Shown here one piece after another: positions 12,641 through 25,200 of a DNA stretch of 64,000 nucleotides (the first letter of the stretch is position 1; every line of letters begins with the position of its first letter). The DNA lies in contig OZ026547.1 in the NCBI GenBank assembly GCA_964020155.1, forward strand, positions 5,936,509 to 6,000,508, in the 5' to 3' direction. Under the pieces are notes generated by a model. That model was not told where the DNA came from and ran no database searches. It saw only the letters and a list, made by a program, of their open reading frames with translations. A program made the translations under genes and the position numbers. This DNA comes from Chondrilla cf. caribensis. Lineage: Eukaryota; Porifera; Demospongiae; Chondrillida; Chondrillidae.

Positions 12641-15600
12641 AAAAAAAATAAAAAAAAAAAAAAAATAAAAAAAAAATAAAATATATATATATATATATAT
12701 CGGACGAGCGTAACATACCAGAAGTTGAAATGAAAACAATATAGGGGCTGCCTGTGGCAGCCCCTAAAAACAAGTTAGCCTGAAATTACCCCTTATAGTT
12801 AGAAAAACCCTGTCATCTGGGTGGGAGTAATCGAGGATTAAATAACTGATTACGCTGTATTACGTTATATCATCCATATTTCGTGACGTCACAAGAGGAA
12901 TGGTAGATGTCTGCAGGCCTTCAGGAGAACAAGTTAAGCGACTCTAATGGCCTTTCTTCAAACAATGAAGGCGAAATGAATACTTCTGAAGAGAAATATG
13001 ATCCCATTGAGGACGAAGAAGATGATGCCAGTCTTTTTGCAGCTCTTGAGATGGAGCCTTATCTGCTTGAGCACGTCGCGGTAATTGTTCTATCGGGGGC
13101 AGAAAGTGTCTTAGAAGAGGACTGAGGAGAGGTGATTTAAATACTGGCTGACACTCCCTGGTATGCGCACGAATCTTAGAGCGTTATTTCGGTCTCTGCT
13201 CTCTATTATAACTGAAAAACGTTACATTAATTATTATGATGTGCAAAGTATGAATGTATGTCAACTGTTAGTGAGAGTGTATGCTGTCAGGAGATTCCCA
13301 AGGCAGAAGGAAACTATGAGAATGGATGTTCAGAATACTGAATACTAATGTGACAGAGCCAATTCATCATTGAGAACAATATCCCCAAAGATCTCAAGTG
13401 AAAGCTGTAAATCGCATGAATATCATTTGGCTAATTGGGTTGTGTGATCATCTCACCAAAATCCAGTGTTATCTGAACAATATCTTAGATTATTTTGATG
13501 CCTTATACAGGGCTCAAATTTAACAGTCGGCCAGTCATCAGAGATGACTAAAAATTGGCATGCAAATATTTTGGACAACCTAATTTTCCCATGGGCAACC
13601 TAAAGGTTTCATTAAGTTGGGCAACTTGAAAAAAGTCCTTAAATTTCAGCTTATATTTTGTTATATTTATATTATATTTTGCTTATATCATTTTTATTTC
13701 ATCATTTTATCACTATTGTGCACTTTTGATACATAAAATAACTGAAATTGCTTCATTGCTGATCAAAAATTTATTTTGATAGCTTCGCTGCTTCCCTTAT
13801 AAGGTCTGAAGCAGTATACACAGTGGAATACAAATTTGAATTCTTTAGGTGGGGAAGGTTTTTGCACAATAAGCCTGTGCAAGGCCTAAGGTTGACAAAA
13901 TCATATCACTGGATTTACACCAAACCAACCGAAAATAGATCACTGGTTGCCATCAAAATCGGACTTTGGTCTCCCAACCGATAGAGACTTCGGTCTATTT
14001 TCGGTTGGTTTGGTGTAAATCCAGTGATATGATTTTGTCAACCTTTTGAATTCTTTAATTTAAACCTTCAGTAAAGGGTTTAAATCAAAAAGTGTAAGAA
14101 TTAAAGTGGTATGGTAATGCCTAATGTATGTTATTCTTGCTACGTACTCTTTGATTAGGTACGATCGATTTACTTGCATAATCACTCAATCAAATCACGA
14201 GCATTATGTGATGGGATCTTGGGTTGCACTAAAGTGTTAATACCATCCTATTATCACTTGGTGCAGAAGGTGGACATGTTCCACATGCGAGGTCTACTCT
14301 GGACTACTTTGTTGCCATTTTTGCTCTGTAACAATAAACACCTTTTTCACACTTAAACACAACTTCTTGATTATCTGTTACTAAACATGAGTGCTAATTT
14401 GTGTGCAAATAAATGGCCGATGAACGAATTGCAACAGGGTAGATTATGTGCGTAGCGTTGCCATACAATTGAATTAGTTTTATAATAACGTGGTGGATAA
14501 TGCGGTTTGGCGGATTAATGAATATTCACGGTATATGATATAACAGGATTATAAGATTTATATATAGTGGATTGCACAATATCATGTGTATTCAATGAAT
14601 ACTCCTTGAAGTTTATGGCTTTTATAAGCTTATTGCCATACTGTATTCATTTTCATATTAGACATCATTGGTATTGTGGAAAGTCCCGGTCATCTCACCT
14701 TTGTTGACAAAGAGAATGGATCAACAGTGGCAAAGCGAGATGTCAGGCTAGTCGATAAGACAGACCAGAGTGTCACTTTAGGACTATGGGGTGAAGAAGC
14801 AAAAACTATCGATTTTAGGAATCATCCAGTTTTAGCTGTGAAAGAAGTTAAAGTATGTGATCATGAAGGTATGTTGTGTGATGTTCGTTAACTAATGATT
14901 TTAAGATTTATTATTATTGTATAACATGCATTTTTACGTGTAACTATAACGGTGAATTGGTTTTGGAAACTGGGCGGTTTAGCAAGGTTAAGATTATTGT
15001 TTCCATTCAGTAGCAGAGTTTGATCAAGGTTAGCCCACACACTTACATCCTTGTGCACCAATTGCCAGCCTGTAAAAGCACCTAATCTTGATTTGGCTGG
15101 AAGGGGGCATGAACATGCTACAAGGTGATGTGAATGATTTCATTTGTGGATGACTGTGGTTTACTTGAAACGCACCAATAGGGCACTTAAATTTGGTATC
15201 CTCATGGTTGTAGTTTTTCAAGCAGATGTCTATCTAATGCTTGAAACTACAAATACGACTTTGATTTTGACTTTGACTTTATTCAGTATGGGTGTAGGGA
15301 TCACAAGTCATTTTTTGGGCCTCCGGATTAGTCAGCCATGATGACGTCTATTTGACAGACTTTTGTGTATTACATCACTTACCCGCAAAGATGGCATTTT
15401 CACGTATTTCATTTATTTTCCTCCTTTTTGCGGATGCATGGAGGACTGTAACCATAGTAACAGCATGTTTCTGAACATAGTGCTGGTATAATGGATTTTA
15501 CATGACAAGCTGACGGATTTCCAATTCTGAGAATTAGAATTAGCCTAGAATTCAAGTGCAACTGCCATAAACAAAGGCCCAAATAATTCAAGTACAGGGG

Positions 15601-17379
15601 TGACAGTCACTTTATTATTTTTGTTTCAACGTCCAGTATGTTATGTTCGTTCAATATATAGTAATACAGTGCACCCAACCATAAACTTCCAAAATGGCCG
15701 ATTGTAGAACGTGTAAACATTTTGGTCTGAAACTTTCAAACCGATCAATTAGAAAGCTTCAAACTAACATCAAAGGTAGATTAAAGCTTATTAATAGTAA
15801 TTTTGAAACTTTGGTCGATTTTACTTACTGCGTATATAGCTATTATAGTCAATATAATGGCGAAATCATCGTCCGAACAAGTTAAAATTGATTTATAACA
15901 GCTAAATTCTACTTTCATATATTGTCTGTCACCACAGGATACTTTAGAGCGAAGTTCGTTCTTGAAATCACAAGAAAAGCGCAATATAATACTCTAGTAA
16001 CATACGAAATCATTTGCGCTTTTGTTACCAACGCGAAAAAACAAACATCATGTGACCTGATTCGAAAATATGATTCGTCAGTCCTTAGCAATGGTAATCC
16101 TCCCCTGGATTTCAGAGATTTTTGCACCATTGTATGGACACTAACCTAAGCTTCATTTTGATATTATGTTGCCTAGGCGTTACATCTACAACGGAAACAT
16201 AGCGGCCATAAGTATTTTTGGAAGTTTATGGTTGGGTGCACCGTACAGTGGCGCTCAAAAGAAAACTAGTGCGCAACGAAAACGTTAGTAAATCGACAGA
16301 CAAATTGCACCTCTTCTGGAATGTATAATAATTTTCAGAATTTGAAATGAAAGAAAAAGAGGTAATGTAAATGCAGATTAATACGAAGTATGTTTGTTGA
16401 ATAACTGCATTAATTCTAGTAGGCATGGACTGTAATACGTTAAATAGCTTATCAGGGGAAACATTTGACCATGATTCCTGTATACAATAGTGTAGGCTTT
16501 CCAAATTTGTCCCACTGTTACTCTCAGCCATATGTATATGTAGACTTTTCATACGGTTGATTGCATCCCATAAATGTTCAATAAAATTTAGATATGGAGA
16601 TTGTGGTGGCCATTCCATTACAGAAATTTGAGCTTGTTCGAAAAATTTGGTGGTTTGTTTGGCTGTGTGAATCAGTGCGTTATCGTGTTGGAAAATTTTC
16701 TCTCCTTCTGGAAAACGATGTAAGAGTGGGAGAAGGCTGTTCTCAAGTAGCTGTAGCTTCAGTAGCGTCATGCGCGAATTTTTCCATTTACTGTGAAAAT
16801 CTCCTCACTGCGTCAAAATCTTGCCACATATTGATCCATTTTGCTTGTCATTTTGATAACTAATAATAGGCGTCCTTCAACTCATTGATTGACATTGTGT
16901 TTGGCGGTTGTGCAATACATGTATCACATGACCAGCTCCCAAGATGGTGCTTCTAGGCACCTGTTGATGACGTTCGCTATAATTTTCCCTGAACAGCTTA
17001 GAATCATTAGATCATTTTTTTCCTTCCATGCTTCTAGTGATGGAGAATTTTAGTTCAATCAGGCTCATACAGGTTATTTGCACACATCACATTTGGTGAA
17101 AGCCAATATTGCAAGTTTTCTTAGGAGTTTGGCATGAAAAGTGGTCCGGCAAATGCCGGACTTGCCGGACCACTTGTGCCGGACTTGACGTGTGCACGAG
17201 TTCCTGTGCATTGCATACCGAAACACTGTCGTATTTGAACCTCCATATTAACACACCCTAGGGACAAAAAATGCTCTTGCTTGCAGAAAACCCAGAAAAT
17301 ACCCTTAGGTTTTCATTGATTTAAAAAAAAAACAGTTTTGAACGTCACGCACTAATGTTCATTTTCTACCCGGGACTGC

Positions 17380-17426
<47 letters not shown>

Positions 17427-19170
17427 CCATAATGGTGTATCGCAAAAGGTGCTTAAAGGCTAAAATGTGACCTTTTTGCTGAGAAGCTACTCAAACAATG
17501 CCTTGTCACTCTCTCGTTTCTTAAAAATTACTGCATGGAAGACAACAAAACGTTACAATGTGAAGTTCTTCCCAAATTAATCAAATCATAACTGATGCCT
17601 GATGATTTCATACCTTTTTTAGCTGAATAGTGCCACCAAAGCATCATGGTACCTGCTTTCTTACAATCTTCTTTGCGTTTAGTCTTCATCATGAGGGTAA
17701 CATGTAATGCAACATTTTGATGCTGAGTTTTACTTAGATATGATGTTTGATTACTGTTATATGTTCTTACAACTTCTATTGTGTTTCGGAGAGTTTATAT
17801 TGTGTATAGTATAGGTTTATAAATATATATTGTCTCAGCATCAGGCAGCCACTTTAGTTCCATACACATCCACCATTCTTACAGGCATGTCCTGTGTTTA
17901 ACCTCTTTGTTTGTTCACTTCACTTTTTATTTAAACACCTATCCACAAGAAGCAGCTATATTAATGATGCTACCTCATTAAATAACATGCTAGTTGATAA
18001 TTAGGATATTTTCACCTTCACTCTTGATTCACAAACTGTGTTTCTGCAAATGCCTTATAACTACCATTTCAAACAATGATATAACTGTTAACTTATTCTG
18101 GAGAACAGTGTATGAGTAGGTGGCATTGTGTTGCAAAGTGGGGAATGTCTTTCATGCATACATATTGATTGAAATTATTTATTAATGAATTGTTTTCTTC
18201 ATATTGTAGAACAATATCTCTCAGCAACCTACTCAACTTCTGTGCTAGTTAATCCAGATATTCCAAAGGTTCATGAACTAAGAAAGTGGTGAGTATAACC
18301 ATATTATACCAAAATATTTATTATAATATAATTTCTTTGAATACCTGGAACTACATCTCAGTAATGCTTGGATATAATATGACAGAAGCTATTGATAATT
18401 GTGTATGTGCAAGCGAAAAGGGCCCTTAGCGATTTTTTGTCGAATACCCGTTTTTGGTATTGTTCGATAGCCTATTCCACACTGCAGACAATGGCGCTAT
18501 CATTTAGATCATAGGAGGGACTATATTGATGCACTACAGATCTTTGTTTGAGTCCCTCTGGGCAATGTTATAACAGATAACAGGGTCATTTCCGTTTTGG
18601 CACTGGATCCGTATACTGAAGATGTCATACAATACTGACCAATAAAAAATCATGACGTCATTCAAGGCGAATCCGCATTCAAGATGGAACCGCACAACTC
18701 CGTATAATTTAAAATGGCGACTTTGAACGTTTGACGAAAATGCTTTGTTTTCGAAAAGTACGAATCGTATCGACAGGACACTTCCAGAACTTATTTTCTA
18801 TCACTATTTAAGCGATTTAATCGAATAAAACAAAAACTGAAAATTTTGTGTTATTTGGCTGTTTTGATACATTCTGAACATTTTGATAACAATGGTTAAG
18901 GGCCCTTTTCACTTGCACGCTCACAATTTTGAAATTTCATCCAAAGAATTATTTCAAACATGCAATGCAACTTGACAATATAACACAATGTTGGCACTCC
19001 AACATGTATTTTTCTCACTAACATAAACACCATTCACTATAGAGGAACACTATATATCAACTAAACAAACTGTAACACATATAGTGTTTGGTGAAACCAT
19101 TGTACTCCCATTCTAGCCTAATTTCTAATACATACCTAGGAACTTACATAGGAATGCAGCCTAGGAAAGC

Positions 19171-19234
<64 letters not shown>

Positions 19235-22200
19235 AAATCTGACCCCTTCACTATATCTATAAGTAATATGTAGGTGTTTTGCAGATGTAAAGACCGGTTC
19301 AAATTATGGCATTCATTGCGTCGCGTTGCGTTGTGACTTTTGGCACCATAATATAGACCCACAACTTACGCACGGACTGGATCTTTGCTCTTGACTATAG
19401 AGTGCAACGATTCATCAGACAAAGATATTCTATATCTCACCCGGTTGTACCTTGGTATACGGCAAAGACAACAACCAATTGGTTCATGTTATTTTACTGG
19501 ACATAAATGTACACATACCCTAAACCAATAGGAGATTTACTTTCGGGTTTCCTTTTTTAGGTATGATCAGGTTAGACAGACTGAAGTAGATAAGCCAGAC
19601 CAACAAGACTGCATCAATAATCCAATATCAGATGAAACCTACAGATTGTTGACAGGTATGTAAACCGACTTGTATCTTGTTGCTTGGATTTGAATTCAAA
19701 CAAGTAATTTGAGTTAAAACAAGTACAGTGGAACCTGTCTAATGCGATTACCTATTTGACCTATTTTCTTTGGCTGGATTAGACAGATGGCTGCATTAGA
19801 AAGGTGCTCATTAATATTCATTGTCATCATTATTATATCACTAATACAGTATTATAATGATCATAGTGGGTGAATTCAACTGTTACAGCTATATGAAGTA
19901 TCAGAAATGATACTGTTTTAGTGAAACCTAACAATAAAGCAATGCAGTGACCTTTACTGAGTGTTATAACAATCAGCCAAGAGAGTAGTTTGTAGATTAA
20001 GTTGACGGTTGTGGAGGTTACGTGCCAAACAAGATGGCTACTTTAAATTTGGCCGCTTCGTTTAGCCACAGATCCTTTGTCAGAGGATATCACAACTACA
20101 ACACCTTCCATTTTGTAATGTACATTTCCATTATAAAAGGAATCAGGCATGGGTCCACAAATTTGTATACCCAATGAGGCATCAGCTGCAACAGCTGCAA
20201 GTTTATTGAACAAATTGATTATTGTTATTTGTTTTGTGTTTTGAATGTGTAAACATGCTTTGATCTCCCTTTGATCTTTGTGGGTTTGCAAATTTGTGGA
20301 CCCAAGCTTGATTCCTTTTGTAATGGAAATGTGCATTACGAAATGGAAGGTGTTCTACCTGAATATTTGCACTATTTTTACTCTAAACAAATAAAGGAAA
20401 AGAAGCAACGCATAATACTTCAGTCCATTGATTTGGTATTTCGTTGGAGCAAACTGGTAATAAAAACTTCGAACGATTTTCTGCTCCGTAGAGACATAGA
20501 TCGACACAGAAAACCCCATAGACTTCATCCAAAGTCAATTGCAGCAGGTCACTGTCCGATACGTAATTCATTTTAGATATAACTGGTTCGTTCGATGGTT
20601 CAGGCAAAAGTAAACTAGCTCTTTTGAAGATTTCAAAGGAAAAAATGCTAAATAAAAGCTCCATCGCAGCTTATCTTCCAAATAATGTGTTCAGAATACT
20701 TCATAAGCCGTAAGGCGCTCATTGTAGAGAGATCTGGTGCCGAAATTTCGCTTAACCGGTGATGTGTTGTTTTCCTTAAGTGTATTGATTTTGGAACGTA
20801 TGTACGTTTTGTGTAGTGTATACTGCTATTGTAACGGTATAAATCGTTAGACATTCCTGACGGCGCATTGCATCCGTCAGGCATATTATAATCATTACTT
20901 TACCTACATCCACGTAATAATAGATAAAACTACAGTGGTCCCCACTTAATCGCATACTGGTTAAAAGAATATATCTGTTAATGGCATACATTTTTAATAA
21001 CATTTTCACTCAACATCATATGTAATACAGATTATACTGCTTAAAGGAATATTGGATAAAGGAATATATTGGATAATAGCATGAAATCACTCAAGTAGTT
21101 TGTGGTAAATATTTAGTGGTTAAGACATGGGCACGAGGGCATTATGACATTTAAAATACCGAGTCCCGAGGGCGCGAAGCGCCCGAGGGCGAGTGTATTT
21201 TATATGTCATAATGCCCGAGTGTCCATGTCTTAACCATTATAGCATCCGTTGCTAACGCTTTATACTGTTGCTAGCGCTTTATACATTATAAAATTGCTG
21301 TATAATAGTACTGTTTCTATGGTAACGGATGCTATAATGGCATAATTGTCATAGTGATTACAGTAATGAAAATACGAACTCCTAGTGCAGTTGCTGACCT
21401 ACGCAGGAAAAGAAATCTAACAATGATGTCTGATGCTGCTTCTTCTCAGCAATCTTGTCAATAATACATGTTTCAAGACCACCGAAATAGTCTTCAGCTG
21501 CACTGCTTAAACCATATGCATCCAGGTAAGCCCGTAACACACCCAAAGCTTCCATAGCCTCCCTTTCTGTTGGTTTAGTCTGTGGATAGCATGCTTGTTC
21601 CTCTTCTTCCTCATCACTGTGGCTGCTTGAGCACTGCTGCAAATCTTCAACAAGTTGTTCATCAGAAAGGTCCCCATAGCAATCAATCTCATTGTCCATG
21701 TTGACATACTGCTCAAACTCTACATCCGACAAGCCTGTTATGCTGAGCACGTGGCTGTCTGAGTTGCATGGTGGTGTGCTAGAGGTGGCATTGCTGTCAA
21801 TGGACTCTGTTAATTGTGCCAATCCTGCTTTTCTGAAACAGTTCTGGATGGTGACACATGAAACTTGTGCCCATGCGTACTTTAGCATGTGGATTGCATC
21901 AAGCAGGGAAATGCTCTTAACATACTCTGACAAGGATGTCTCAGTATTGTCATCAATTCTGGCCACAAGGTTGGTGGAGAGCAAACGTTTGCGGTAATGA
22001 GCCTTCATTGCCCGAATTATGCCTTGGTCAAGAGGCTGGATCTGTGAAGTGGTGTTTGCAGGCAGAAAGTGTAGGGTAACATTGGACAGCTTGGGAAGCA
22101 TGGACACGCCATGACAAGGTGCTTTATCGGCAAACAGTAAAATATTCCGTTTCTGCTTTCTCATATCCTTGTCCAACTCAAGTAGCCATTCCACGAAGAT

Positions 22201-25200
22201 CTCAGAGGTCATCCAGGATGAGCCATTAGACTGGTAAGGCAGTGGCACTTCCTTCACATTGCTGAAACAACGTGGCTTCTTGCTTTTGCCAATGACAAGA
22301 GGTGGCAACTTGTGGCTGCCTTCAAAATTGCAGCAAAGTAGAACTGTTATTCGTTCTTTACTTTTCTTACCTCCATGTACCTTCTCAGACTTCTTGGCAT
22401 ATGTGCCATCTGGTAATGCGCGGTAGTACAGGCCTGTTTCATCACAGTTGTACAGATCTACAGAGCTGCAACCATCCAGGAGGGTTGGCAAAACATTCAT
22501 GATCCACTGTGAGCCCGCTTCAACATCAGCAGAAGCTTGTTCCCCATGTAATTTTTTATAAGAAAGATTATTTCGTTCTTTCCATCGTTGTAGCCACCCA
22601 TTAGTTGCTTCAAAATTTGGCATATTCATGGTCTTGGCTAGTTTCTCAGCTTTCTCACGAAGAAGAGGTCCGTTTACGGGCAAACCTTTCTCTTGAGCCT
22701 GGTTGAACCAGCGATAAAGAGCGACGTCTACTTCTTGGCTTTTTCCTGCTCTGTCTCGCTTTCTATCTGGATTGGCATTCTCTTTCCATTTCTTTGTAAG
22801 TTCTTCTCGCTTGCCACCAATCCAAGATACTTGTGTCTGTGAAATACCTAAGGACTTGGCAATGTCTGACTGCTTTTTCTATTGATCTAGTGCCTCTAAA
22901 ACTCTCATTTTGTCGTTTAATGTCAAATCTTTGCGCTTTGCCGCCATCTGTCTATAACCACGTGGTGCATTGCGTAATATAAAATGTGTGAAAATGTACA
23001 AAAACGCAGAAACGGTTTAAGGCATATATCGCTTATTAGCATGCAACTAATGCTTCCCACTGGTATGCGTTTAAGCGGGGACCACTGTAGTTGTAATATT
23101 AAGCTCTGTAAAAACAAGTAATTCGAGTTTAAAAACTCGTGGGGCTGCCGCCCCCCGCACTCGAATTACTTGGGCGTCTTCCTTACATTCAGAAGAACCT
23201 TCGCTGAAGTTAGTACATTCGGCGGAGCTTCAGCGCACGAATTCTAGCTCAATTTCTAATTGTCGGCGTTCGAAATCGGCCATCTTGTTTTCGCGCAATA
23301 TAAATTATAATATAAATTCATTGTTGCGGTTACACGTAGGGACACATATTATATATATATATATATATATATCGGACGAGCGTAACATACCGGAAGTTGA
23401 AATGAAAACAATATAGGGGCTGCCTGCGGCAGCCCCTAATTATAAGGTACAATGTGCCATAAACAATAAACAGTTACATTGTAATGGTATAGACAAGTAA
23501 TAGCATGCATATACGGATATGTTTCAATTGTCTTATCCATTGGACATTTTTGACAATTATGGCCTTCCTGTTGACAAATACTACAAACACGGATCCCTTG
23601 AACTCGCTTTGGTGCTGGCCTCCGAGTTTCCCCGCTATCTTCACTGGCCGGAACAGGAGACCCTCCTCTGCTGGATTCACGTAAATTCATTGTAGCCAAT
23701 CGTAATTCTATCGTAAAGTCATCGTAACGTAATCGGAATTTCACTGTAATTACGTTACAATAATATGTCAAGCTTTCCGTGATGTATACCGTACATATAG
23801 ATATTTATAATATGTGTTCCTACGTGTAGCCGCAACAATGAATTTATACTATAATATATGTTGCGCAAAAGAAAGATGGCCAATTTTGAATGCCGACAAT
23901 TACAAATTGGGCTAGAATTCATGCACTCAAGCTCTGCCGAACGTAATAACTGAATAATAGCGAAGGCTCTTCTGAACATAACGCCAAGTAATTCCAGTGC
24001 GGGGATGGCAGCCCCCACGAGTTTGTGAACTCGAATTACTTGTTTAATGTATGATTGTTTTCAATAAAAATTTAAAGTTTTCAATAATAAACGTACAGTA
24101 CCAAACGTAGTAGTCTTGTTCACTTTTATTGACAATGCAGCTGCTAACAACATCACTACAACTGGTATCCCAACTGGTTAACATGGAACAGGCCATTTCA
24201 GGATCCATACCATCCATGATAAATTTGTGTCCAAATAGAGGTCAATGTTATCACCACAACTGGTCTCCCAGCTAGTCAACACATGACACCAAGTCATTTC
24301 CAGTCTCATACCATTCCAAAAGAGCCATACGTAATAAATACAGCCCAAAACCCGACATCCATAAACATTACTGTATAACGTCAGTGTTACATTTCCGGTC
24401 TACTCCGTGTACGGATAACATTATCGACACGTGAATAATGTTCGGGCCTGGTTTTCAGTCATGCCATCATCATGCCCACACATTGAAGAGCCTGGGTAAT
24501 CTTGATCAAACTGCAATATGAGATACAAGATTGATTAAGCTAACTAATACCCATTGGGTATAATAGTAGTGCTACTTGTGAATATAGGTAAAAGGTTGAT
24601 ATTGTAAAATTTTTTAACACTTGCCATTCCTGTTGAAACAATTGAAGTAGGCCACCTGGAATGTGTTATTGGATATCTTTGTCTCATGACTCAAACTGAA
24701 TTGTAGCAACCCTGTCTTTTCCATTTCTTTAGATGCCCTTGAGAAGGGAGCTGTTGAGGTGAAGATATTAAAATGTGTAACCATGGGACCACCAGAAGCT
24801 GGGAAGACACAACTGAAACGTGCTCTTCTTGGTGACTTTACAGAGGCTGATACAAGCACTCCTGCTTCCACTCAAGCTACACCAGCTGTTGAAATTCTTG
24901 TAGCTGGTAAGAAAAAGTGGGAGCATCTCGATTTTAATCGGCTACAGGCATCTGTGCAGAAAACAGCTAGTACAAGAAGGTTTACTGAAAGGTCAACTTG
25001 GGAAGACCCTCCATTCCATCCTCAGCTGGGGACTGATCAAGAACATATCTCTGAGAAACTCTCACATGAAGATTATTTTTTGGATAAACCTGAAAACGTC
25101 CAAATATATGATGTCCAGAACAGAGATGTCCAGATCAGAGATGTCCAGAACAGAGATGTCCAGATCAGAGATGTCCAGATCAGAGACTCCAAGGGCCAGG

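Larger units (their letters stand above)
9172..12700 (+). mobile_element. RLE-type non-LTR retrotransposon (R2/NeSL-like), inactivated
   Basis: The order is N-terminal zinc finger, reverse transcriptase, CCHC finger and PD-D restriction-like endonuclease, then an A-rich 3' end with AATAAA-like tracts. This is the layout of the early-branching site-specific non-LTR elements. It sits in the (TA)n of another element, with the same TA tract on both sides. A hairpin insertion (9412-9526) splits it, and point mutations disable the reverse transcriptase and interrupt the endonuclease. Confidence 0.8.
20933..23087 (-). mobile_element. pogo/Tigger DNA transposon, nearly intact
   Basis: Left end CAGTGGTCCCCACTTAATCG after TA; right end reads as its complement, TTAAGCGGGGACCACTG, then TA. 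Length is 2,155 bp with a single transposase gene on the minus strand. Two hairpins (21117-21237 and 21235-21340) lie between the left end and the transposase. It is inserted in the intron between the bridging exon and the Roc exon. Confidence 0.9.

Noticed and set aside
12522..12773. Phe/Tyr/Ile-rich minus-strand frame
   Set aside because: Translation of TA and A-rich tracts at the retrotransposon 3' end.
15694..16149. Overlapping frames starting MADCRTCKHFG
   Set aside because: They lie wholly inside the 577-bp MITE and show no family pattern; probably chance.
20383..20664. Minus-strand frame of 93 codons in the intron
   Set aside because: No recognisable motif, no splice context and repeats around it. 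Could be a transposon relic, but nothing positive to report.
23111..23440. AAGTAATTCGAG element as a certain Helitron
   Set aside because: The 3' hairpin lies directly against CTAA rather than about ten bases away, and no TC 5' end is clear; left unassigned.
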